DNA from: an uncultured Clostridia bacterium
GTDB lineage: Bacteria; Bacillota; Clostridia; Oscillospirales; Acutalibacteraceae
Direction of reading: 5' to 3'
DNA: 37,723 bases
NCBI GenBank assembly: GCA_947627055.1
Contig: CANQUS010000016.1
Coordinates: forward strand, 1-37,723
This document shows positions 22,670 through 29,078 of this stretch, piece by piece. Both the position numbers and the translations under genes were made by a program. The notes under the pieces are model-generated. The model made no database searches, was not told where the DNA came from, and worked only from the letters and a program-made list of their open reading frames with translations. Within the stretch, counting starts at the first letter, position 1. Each line of letters begins with the position of its first letter.

Positions 22670-23533
22670 CTATGCAGCCTTACGGTTATATATGAACATC
22701 CAAATCGCCATAAGACAAATAACGGCATAACCGACAAAAGACCATATATCAGGCACCTGACCAAAGAGAAATAATCCGATAAGTGCCGAAAATATAATCT
22801 GTGAATAGTCGTAAACTGATATTTCCTTGGCAGGGGCATTATAATACGCGGCAGTTATCGCGAATTGTCCTCCCGCGGCGGATAGTCCGGCACAAAGCAG
22901 GAAAAACAACTGTAACAAGCTCATCTCATGGTATTGAAATACGAGAAACGGCAGTGTTACCAAGCACGAAAAAGCTGAAAAGAAAAATACTACAAATTTT
23001 CCATTTTCTCCCCTGTTTCCCAGTTCCCGCACAGCCGTATATGCCGCGCCTGCACCTATTCCTCCGCATAGACCTAGAAGTGCGGGAAAGGATTCTGTCA
23101 GATCAAACGAAGGCTTTATTATCAAAAGACTACCAAGAAAAGCAATAACCACAGCAGCCGCCTGAACCTTGTTTATTCTCTCATGCAGAAAAATAAGTGA
23201 GAATATTATCACAAAAAACGGGGACATCTTATTGAGCATTGATGCATCGGAAAGCACCAAATGATCCACCGCATAGAAGTTGCACAGTATACCTGCAGTT
23301 CCGAAAAGTGACCTCATTATCAGCAGACCAAGATTGCCTTTCTTGAAATGAAAACCCGCGCCACTTTTGACTAAAAGTATCGCCGCAAATATAAGCGCGA
23401 CAAAATTTCTGAAAAAGCTCTTCTGAACTGACGGCAAATCTCCGGAAAGACGCACAAAGGCATTCATAAGTGCAAAGCAAAATGCGGAAACTACAATATA
23501 TATTATACCCTTGTACCTTTTGCTTATCTTCAA
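22670..23533 (-). CDS. DMT-superfamily (EamA) permease
   Basis: A 287-residue membrane protein with about ten hydrophobic helices in two halves, each an EamA-type repeat. The first begins KGIIYIVVSAFCFALMNAFV, and the second begins near ALLGLCGGIGAGAAYTAVREL. The end SALIGLFLFGQVPDIWSFVGYAVI is typical of EamA C-terminal repeats. Family members export metabolites such as amino acids or import nucleosides and sugars; the substrate cannot be read from sequence. TTG at 23533 was chosen because a GGGGT site lies 7 bases ahead; an upstream TTG at 23551 is less well placed. A promoter overlaps the end of the XRE gene. Confidence 0.88.
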   Translation of the reverse strand: MKISKRYKGIIYIVVSAFCFALMNAFVRLSGDLPSVQKSFFRNFVALIFAAILLVKSGAGFHFKKGNLGLLIMRSLFGTAGILCNFYAVDHLVLSDASMLNKMSPFFVIIFSLIFLHERINKVQAAAVVIAFLGSLLIIKPSFDLTESFPALLGLCGGIGAGAAYTAVRELGNRGENGKFVVFFFSAFSCLVTLPFLVFQYHEMSLLQLFFLLCAGLSAAGGQFAITAAYYNAPAKEISVYDYSQIIFSALIGLFLFGQVPDIWSFVGYAVICLMAIWMFIYNRKAA

Positions 23534-23569
23534 AACTATCACCCCAACCAAAGTAGTTGATATGTGAAT

Positions 23570-23598
23570 ATTATAGCATTATGGTTGGATTTAGTCAA
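23570..23598 (-). promoter_or_regulatory. Promoter of the DMT permease gene, overlapping the XRE stop codon
   Basis: TTGACT (23593-23598), 17-base spacer, TATAAT (23570-23575) on the minus strand. The -35 box overlaps the last codon and stop of the XRE gene, so the permease can be expressed separately. Confidence 0.75.
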
Positions 23599-24127
23599 AA
23601 AAGTTATCGATCCTGCGCCGCTTTTTCTTCGGAAGATTCCTTGCATCAGCTTTCTCCAGTAGCTCTAACTCCTTTTTCGGGATTTCGGTTTCCTTCGGAA
23701 GTACGACCTTTGATTTTTGGGGTTCTTTATCTTTAAGCCTGACTTCAGTAATATCATCAAGAAAAGCCATTACCTCTTTCCTTTGTTGTTCGTTGAGCGA
23801 GCGGATCCTGAGCATGACCTCATTCTCATATTCTGCCTCTGAAAGCTCATCATAACTCTTATGCTCTACGGAATTTATCAGTTCCTTTAGACGGGCATCA
23901 TTCACATATTTGCCTGTTTCTGTATTGCAGCCGGATAGCAAGTCATAGAAATCAACATTATAAATCTTAGACAATCTTACCAGTGTTTCAACATCAGGTG
24001 TAATTTTACCTGTTTCATAATAGGTATAGCTTGAACGTTCAAGCCCGAGTAGATCCGCGACATCCTGCTGCGTGAGTCCGCATTTAGTCCTGTAGTATTT
24101 AAGCCAATACGAAATAACATTATACAT
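23591..24127 (-). CDS. XRE-family regulator with charged C-terminal tail
   Basis: A 178-residue protein. The N-terminal HTH_3 domain (about 8-66) shows LKYYRTKCGLTQQDVADLLG, then LERSSYTYYETGKITPDVETL and a third helix region YNVDFYDLLSG. A linker helix around NEVMLRIRSLNEQQRKEVMAFLD resembles that of other Clostridial XRE proteins and may dimerise. The C-terminal 45 residues are Lys/Glu-rich and end in a basic KKKRRRIDNFFD tail. ATG at 24127 has an AAGGATG site. It lies upstream of and in the same direction as the DMT permease, which it may control. No effector domain is visible. Confidence 0.88.
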   Translation of the reverse strand: MYNVISYWLKYYRTKCGLTQQDVADLLGLERSSYTYYETGKITPDVETLVRLSKIYNVDFYDLLSGCNTETGKYVNDARLKELINSVEHKSYDELSEAEYENEVMLRIRSLNEQQRKEVMAFLDDITEVRLKDKEPQKSKVVLPKETEIPKKELELLEKADARNLPKKKRRRIDNFFD

Positions 24128-24446
24128 TTATTCACATCCTTCTTAGAAAACACTAATCAAAGTATATTCTCAGATTTACAGAAACTCGATAAACGAACGC
24201 ATACATATTGCAGAAATTTAAAGCACTATTACGAAGAGGCTGCAATAAGGCGGCTGTAAATACGTTAATGGTGCTAATTCAGTGTTTCCCTTGATTCTGA
24301 GATTTATTATACTACCTTTTTACGCACTTGTCTTATTATGTGAAAAATTACCACGTAATATTTATATATTAAAGTGTCACATTTTATGAATATTTGTAGG
24401 TGAATTTATATAACCTGTATATAATTTCAAAATATTAAAAAAGCCC
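24128..24446. other. Intergenic region between the XRE gene and tRNA-Thr
   Basis: AT-rich, with no gene seen. A TATACT word on the minus strand near 24160-24165 may be the -10 of the XRE gene, but its -35 is weak. Confidence 0.35.
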
Positions 24447-24476
24447 TTGACATATATGAGCTATTTAAGCTATAAT
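24447..24476 (+). promoter_or_regulatory. Promoter of the tRNA-Thr gene
   Basis: TTGACA (24447-24452), 18-base spacer, TATAAT (24471-24476), 18 bases ahead of the mature tRNA. Confidence 0.8.
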
Positions 24477-24494
24477 TATTATACAATTTAATGT

Positions 24495-24570
24495 GCTTGT
24501 GTAGCACAGTTGGTAGTGCAGCTCATTCGTAATGAGCAGGTCGTCTGTTCGAGTCAGATCACAAGCTCCA
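24495..24570 (+). tRNA. tRNA-Thr (anticodon CGT)
   Basis: A complete cloverleaf. The acceptor stem is GCTTGTG/CACAAGC, and the D arm is GCAC-AGTTGGTA-GTGC. The anticodon stem GCTCA/TGAGC has loop TTCGTAA, so the anticodon is CGT and reads ACG (threonine). The T arm is GTCTG-TTCGAGT-CAGAT with a terminal G-T pair. The discriminator base is T, and CCA is encoded (24568-24570). Confidence 0.95.
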
Positions 24571-24574
24571 TTGA

Positions 24575-24605
24575 AAACCGCTTAAACAATGCGTTTGAGC
24601 GGTTT
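24575..24605 (+). terminator. Terminator of the tRNA-Thr gene
   Basis: AAACCGCTTAAA (24575-24586) pairs with TTTGAGCGGTTT (24594-24605), with one G-T pair, followed by a T-rich tract. Confidence 0.85.
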
Positions 24606-24795
24606 CTTTAATTTTTTAGATTGGCGTAGCGTATAGGAATAATTTGGTGTTTATAGTCTGAAAAATATTGAAACGATATATGACAGGGTTTCACTGCAAA
24701 CTGCCAAAAATAAAACGACAAAATAAAAGTTCACGCCGAAAAACGGCGTGGAACTTATCGGTTTTATCGATCGTGCTATTGATGAAGCAAAGACA
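24606..24795 (+). other. Spacer with a coding-like tail of 19 codons
   Basis: After the tRNA terminator a short plus-strand open stretch (about 24725-24803) lacks a start codon and reads FTPKNGVELIGFIDRAIDEA before a short end at TGA. It resembles the C terminus of a protein and may be a gene remnant. A CACGCCG/CGGCGTG hairpin lies at about 24733-24751. Confidence 0.25.
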
Positions 24796-25773
24796 TTAAA
24801 TTGATTTATATGTTTTCGTACTTTTAAGTGTATATCTATATATAATAACTGCTATTATATCTGTCAAAACAAAAAGAAATAAAATCGGGACAGTTAAAAT
24901 TAAAATCATATTTTCAGCATTATCAATTTCAAGATCAAACCCATCGTCTCCCCATCTGTAATCATCATAGAGCGCACTTGTACAGTTTACCGTGGAACTT
25001 CTCCCCTCGTGGTTATTATCATTAAAATACTCATCGCTTTTCATAAGATACCTATGACTTGTAATAAGGCTGCTCCCGCCTATAGGATCGTCCCATGTGA
25101 CATCGACATTGTAGTATTCTCCGTTGAGGTAAACCGCATTCCAAATATGATTAAGTTCCTTGCTTTTAACTACGGTAGAATCTATTCCGTATTGCCTTAA
25201 AATATATCCGTACAACGCGGTGTATGCCATGCAGGTACCCTTACCGGTCAATAGCATATTATACGCATCGGAGCTTCCCAATGTTTCGTCATAGCTATAA
25301 TTTTTAACAATATAATCATGGCATAAGTGGATTATACCAAGCTCGTTCTCGCTTTCATCTATTTCGTTCAAAATCATATTTATACGAGACTCAAAGTCGT
25401 CCATCTTCATATCCAACTCATTCCCGCTGTATTTCAGTGAAAATGTTATAGATAATACATAATCCGTTTCTTTGCTATAGGAAAGAACATATTCCCTATC
25501 AACATAAAAAAGCTGTGCGTTTTCCTCGATTATCTTCGATACAATGTCATTTGCCTCGTCCTTTGTAATATCATAATCACTAACATCGACCATTGTTTCA
25601 TATGCTTCAAGTGCATCTATTATCGTGCGCTCCGCACTTTCCAAGCCGGAAGGGGTACTCGTGATGTCAGTGCAGCTGTCTTGAGCACCATAATTATAAT
25701 AACCAGCTAATACAACGGTCGAATGAAATGAGATTATCGTGAATAATATTAAAATCAACAGCTTTTTCGGCAT
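24796..25773 (-). CDS. Membrane-anchored extracellular transglutaminase-like protein
   Basis: A 325-residue protein. A signal peptide or N-terminal anchor (about 1-23) is followed by a linker domain and a transglutaminase-like fold of the cysteine-protease superfamily. The catalytic triad is visible as Cys 181 in GKGTCMAYT, His 209 in ELNHIWNAV and Asp 224 in YYNVDVTWDDP. A C-terminal membrane helix (about 289-312) is followed by a short Lys/Tyr-rich cytoplasmic tail. Bacterial members are thought to act as proteases or cross-linkers at the cell surface; the substrate is unknown. It is 10 bases downstream of the GH31 gene in the same direction, so they are likely co-transcribed, although the GH31 enzyme itself has no export signal. 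Confidence 0.85.
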   Translation of the reverse strand: MPKKLLILILFTIISFHSTVVLAGYYNYGAQDSCTDITSTPSGLESAERTIIDALEAYETMVDVSDYDITKDEANDIVSKIIEENAQLFYVDREYVLSYSKETDYVLSITFSLKYSGNELDMKMDDFESRINMILNEIDESENELGIIHLCHDYIVKNYSYDETLGSSDAYNMLLTGKGTCMAYTALYGYILRQYGIDSTVVKSKELNHIWNAVYLNGEYYNVDVTWDDPIGGSSLITSHRYLMKSDEYFNDNNHEGRSSTVNCTSALYDDYRWGDDGFDLEIDNAENMILILTVPILFLFVLTDIIAVIIYRYTLKSTKTYKSI

Positions 25774-25783
25774 AATACACCTA

Positions 25784-27841
25784 TCAGTTAAACAATGAAA
25801 CTTTGACTATCGTTTTACGGGAGAAAGCAACGAGCTTTCCGTTATCTTCCTTAACGGAAATAGAGTCGAAATGCTCCGGTCTATCGTAATCGGTGGTATA
25901 TCCGTCATCACTGTAGAGAACATATTCACACGGCTTATCCACATAGGCAATTATCTCAAAGCGCGATTCATCAATATTATCAGTGCGGTCTGTCGGTCTG
26001 CAAAGAGGCAGAAGCTTGTTTTTTCTCATAAAGAGAGGAACCTCATTCACCGCGACATCAATATAGTGGTTGCCCTTAGGCAGAAGCGCATACCTTCTCT
26101 GCGTGGGAGTTGTGAACTTAATATACAGCATATCCTCCGGCAGGTAGACATATCTTCCTACCGCGTTTTGTGTATATACGGGAGCAAGCATAAGTCCGTC
26201 ACCGAACATGAGCTGATCCTCAACGGTTGCAGCAAAATTATCATCAGGATAATCAAAGGAAAGCGGTCTGAACATCATTTTATCTGCAAGAGCCGCCTTC
26301 ATATATTCGCTGTATATATACGGCAGCATACTGTATCTGATAGAGATAATATTCTTAAAATCCTCTGTATCTCCGAAATTATAGCACTCCTGCGCCCTCG
26401 TACCGAGCGCCGAATGATTTCTCATAAGAGGTGTAAAGATACCGAAGGCAATCCATCTCAACAGCAGATCCCGCGTACAGTTACTGCCGAAACCGCCTAT
26501 ATCTGCTCCAGCATACAGGAAGCCGCACATATTCAGCGACGGCATCATTTTAATATTGAGCAAAAGATGTGACCACCATGACTGGTTATCGCCTGTCCAT
26601 ATACCTCCGTAGCGGTGCATACCTATATATGACGAGCGTGAAAACAGTAAAATTCTCTTGTCCGGCTCGTGCCTCATAAATGCCTCATACGCAGCCCGCG
26701 TCATATTAAAGCCGTAAAGGTTATGAACCGTATCATGGCGCATGACCTTACCATCCATATTGTGGTAAAATGAGGAATAGTCCTCAATGCTGTTGGACAG
26801 CCCCATAAGCTTATCCCTGAGTTCAAAGAATGAATTTATATCAAGTTCCTTGCCATTTGCCTCAGCGGCAGCATCGAGAGCAGCTTTGAGCCCCTTGTCA
26901 CTGTAGAATATAGCAGGCTCATTCATATCATTCCAAAATCCCTCTATACCACAGTCAAGGAGTGTTTTATACTTATCACCAAACCATTTTCGGGTATTAC
27001 TGTTTAAAAAATCAGGCAGGTGAGTTTTCCCCGGCCATACTCCCGCGACAAAGTCGCCGCCTTCGGCGGTTTTGCAGAAGTGATTGTCATGTATACCCTC
27101 AACATAAACATCATAGCCGTCCTCTATCTTAACCGCTGCATCTATGATAGGAACAAGGCGGATACCCTCACATCTCATCTCTGCGACAAATTCCTTAAAA
27201 TTGGGGAAAGCCGTTTCATCAACGGTAAAATCCTTGTATCGCTCCATATAATCAATATCAAGACATACGGCATCGAGCGGGATCCCGTGCTTTCGGTAAT
27301 TTCTGACTACTTCCCTGACCTCGTCAGCCGTCTTATAGCTCCAGCGGCTTTGCTGGAAACCGAATGCCCACTTCGGCGCAATATAACTCCTCCCGATGAG
27401 CCCTCGGAATTGACGGACAATATCATACAGGCTGTCGCCTGTTATAATATATAATGCAAAATCGCTGCTGTCTGTTGTTATAGTAAGAACATTACTGTCT
27501 GTATAACCTATATCAAACGTGACTCGTGAAGACGTATCGACGAAAACGCCTATCCTGTCAAAGCCATCTATAATTATAAAGTTATGCGCTCCATACAATG
27601 AGCGTTTTTCCTCAGTGTGGTTAGGATCGTCAGTACAAAAGCTCGAATAAATATATCCTCGCTTATTTATTCCTCTGTTCGCTTCTCCAAGTCCGTAAAC
27701 AATATCGGTTTCGGTCATAATGAACTCGAGAGAGCCGTTCTCAGTTTCATCAAACATTTGCGGCTTATCAGCTTCTGGAAACAAATCAATCACAACAGCG
27801 CCTGTTTCGACAGGAGAACCATAAACATATTTCTTAAACAT
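25784..27841 (-). CDS. Glycoside hydrolase family 31 alpha-glucosidase-like enzyme
   Basis: A 685-residue GH31 enzyme that removes alpha-linked glucose or related sugars from oligosaccharides. It begins with a short N-terminal beta domain (ETDIVYGLGEANRG near residue 43). The barrel has GFQQSRWSYK, then LDIDYMERYKDFTVD, the nucleophile Asp 305 in GFWNDMNEPA and the acid/base Asp 418 in IWTGDNQSWW. GADIGGFG follows. An inserted segment after the nucleophile (about 311-360) fits the NMDGKVMRHDTVHNLYG type. There is no signal peptide, so it acts in the cytoplasm on imported substrate. ATG at 27841 follows AAGGTGA. The GH31 family also contains xylosidases and lyases, so the exact sugar is uncertain. 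Confidence 0.93.
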   Translation of the reverse strand: MFKKYVYGSPVETGAVVIDLFPEADKPQMFDETENGSLEFIMTETDIVYGLGEANRGINKRGYIYSSFCTDDPNHTEEKRSLYGAHNFIIIDGFDRIGVFVDTSSRVTFDIGYTDSNVLTITTDSSDFALYIITGDSLYDIVRQFRGLIGRSYIAPKWAFGFQQSRWSYKTADEVREVVRNYRKHGIPLDAVCLDIDYMERYKDFTVDETAFPNFKEFVAEMRCEGIRLVPIIDAAVKIEDGYDVYVEGIHDNHFCKTAEGGDFVAGVWPGKTHLPDFLNSNTRKWFGDKYKTLLDCGIEGFWNDMNEPAIFYSDKGLKAALDAAAEANGKELDINSFFELRDKLMGLSNSIEDYSSFYHNMDGKVMRHDTVHNLYGFNMTRAAYEAFMRHEPDKRILLFSRSSYIGMHRYGGIWTGDNQSWWSHLLLNIKMMPSLNMCGFLYAGADIGGFGSNCTRDLLLRWIAFGIFTPLMRNHSALGTRAQECYNFGDTEDFKNIISIRYSMLPYIYSEYMKAALADKMMFRPLSFDYPDDNFAATVEDQLMFGDGLMLAPVYTQNAVGRYVYLPEDMLYIKFTTPTQRRYALLPKGNHYIDVAVNEVPLFMRKNKLLPLCRPTDRTDNIDESRFEIIAYVDKPCEYVLYSDDGYTTDYDRPEHFDSISVKEDNGKLVAFSRKTIVKVSLFN

Positions 27842-28035
27842 AGCTTTTCACCTTCAAATTAAAATCAAAATAATATAAAATATTATCTACCATAGAATAA
27901 TTATAGCATAATAATTGATAAAATCAATGCATTATATACATATTTTACAGGTTTTTATCATTTTTTTTATTATAATTTAAAAAGGTTGGCACATGATAAC
28001 TCTTTTCTCATTATCAGGTACAGATTTAAAATATC
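27842..28035. other. AT-rich upstream region of the GH31 gene
   Basis: Probably holds the GH31 promoter. TATAAT-like words occur at 27865-27930 on the minus strand, but no well-spaced pair stood out. No gene was seen. Confidence 0.35.
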
Positions 28036-28255
28036 GGCTCTATTATAAATGTTTGGGTAACTATGCAAAACCTGCAAACAAAAAAGCAGAGAGAATAAAA
28101 ATTGTTAAAATGGAAATAATACAATAACAATATACGGAGGACAAATATGCTCTATACTGATTTTACAGAAAAAATAATTGGATTGCAAGGGTAATAGCTA
28201 CAAAAATCAAAGAAACCGATGGATAACTTCTCATACACGCAGAAATGGATAGAAA
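28036..28255 (+). pseudogene. Truncated ISL3-family element remnant (copy 2)
   Basis: The terminus-like GGCTCTATTATAAATG starts at 28036. GGAGG and ATG (28147) follow, coding MLYTDFTEKIIGLQG and then a stop after a single-base loss. The sequence carries on as the same transposase N terminus as copy 1, with a further in-frame stop in ETDG-stop-LLI. Similarity is lost near 28252, before the zinc-finger Cys pair. It is about 80% alike to copy 1 by eye, but in opposite orientation and with independent lesions, so the two are separate old insertions of one family. No right end was found. Confidence 0.65.
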
Positions 28256-28574
28256 ATGCGGAGGATCGCGGATCGCCGCCGCTTGAGAAATGTGTCGCTG
28301 CTATGCTGCGGTACAAAGTCATTGTTATTTCTTTATCCACGCCTATTACAAACCAATTTACAGAAGGCTGAGGCAACAAAAACAAGTCATTAAAAAGAAA
28401 TGCTTACGACTGCCGAATTTTCAAACGCTTTAGAAATCGCATTTTACATATGTTTTCCTGCTGACAACCCATTAAAAAGCAGACAGCCACATTCCTGCGT
28501 CTGCCTGCGTGTGCATTTCCATCTTTTCTCACTATTATGAAAGAGCCTAAATATGATCTACAATGCTAAACTGA
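28256..28574. other. Intergenic region between the IS remnant and the zinc-ribbon gene
   Basis: No supported gene. A minus-strand frame at 28152-28385 overlaps the IS remnant and lacks a ribosome site. An inverted repeat GCAGAC/GTCTGC at about 28477-28502, followed leftward by T5, is a plausible terminator for the minus-strand zinc-ribbon gene. Confidence 0.45.
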
Positions 28575-29048
28575 TTACCGTATAGCCTTGCCGCATGCAG
28601 GGCAAGTCACGGAGTAATTATCAACAGGTGTGCCGCAATGGGGACAGAACGATGCCGCATTTTGCGCGGAAGCGTTCTGTTCGGGTGCAGACTGCTGCAT
28701 ATTAGCATTCTGTGCGGGATACTGGTTTGTCTGCTGATTGCCTAAATATGTATTTTGCTGATACTGGTTCTGCGGGTACTGCTGACTTTGAGGATTCTGT
28801 TGAGGGTATTGTGGGGGATACTGCTGAGGATATTGCGGGGGATACTGTGGAGGGTACGGCGGATACGGCGGGTTTATCACGGCGACTACTATCAAACCTA
28901 TAACTCCTAAAAGCCCAAACCACTTGTAGGATTTAGGCAGACCCTTGCTCGAAGCGATCTTTCCTGCGGCCCAAACAAACAATGCAAACGATCCGACTAA
29001 AATACCAACGTAAATTAAAATAAAAAATATAGCTACTAATGCTTCCAT
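28575..29048 (-). CDS. Membrane protein with Pro/Tyr/Gln-rich repeats and C-terminal zinc ribbon
   Basis: A 157-residue protein. Two N-terminal membrane helices (about 4-28 and 43-59) are followed by a low-complexity stretch of YPPQ/YPQQ-type repeats (about 60-92) and an Asn/Gln/Ala-rich linker. A C-terminal zinc ribbon closes it, CPHCG (about 135-139) and CPACGKAIR (about 149-157). The ribbon should lie in the cytoplasm if the topology is N-in with two helices. No named family was recognised beyond the generic zinc-ribbon domain. ATG at 29048 has a GAAAGG site. It lies 30 bases downstream of the TagF-like gene in the same direction. Confidence 0.82.
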   Translation of the reverse strand: MEALVAIFFILIYVGILVGSFALFVWAAGKIASSKGLPKSYKWFGLLGVIGLIVVAVINPPYPPYPPQYPPQYPQQYPPQYPQQNPQSQQYPQNQYQQNTYLGNQQTNQYPAQNANMQQSAPEQNASAQNAASFCPHCGTPVDNYSVTCPACGKAIR

Positions 29049-29078
29049 AATACCTTTCCTTTCAAATCAATTAAAATA

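Noticed and set aside
28152-28385. A 77-codon minus-strand frame near the zinc-ribbon gene
   Set aside because: Lies antisense to the ISL3 remnant, has no ribosome site and no domain.
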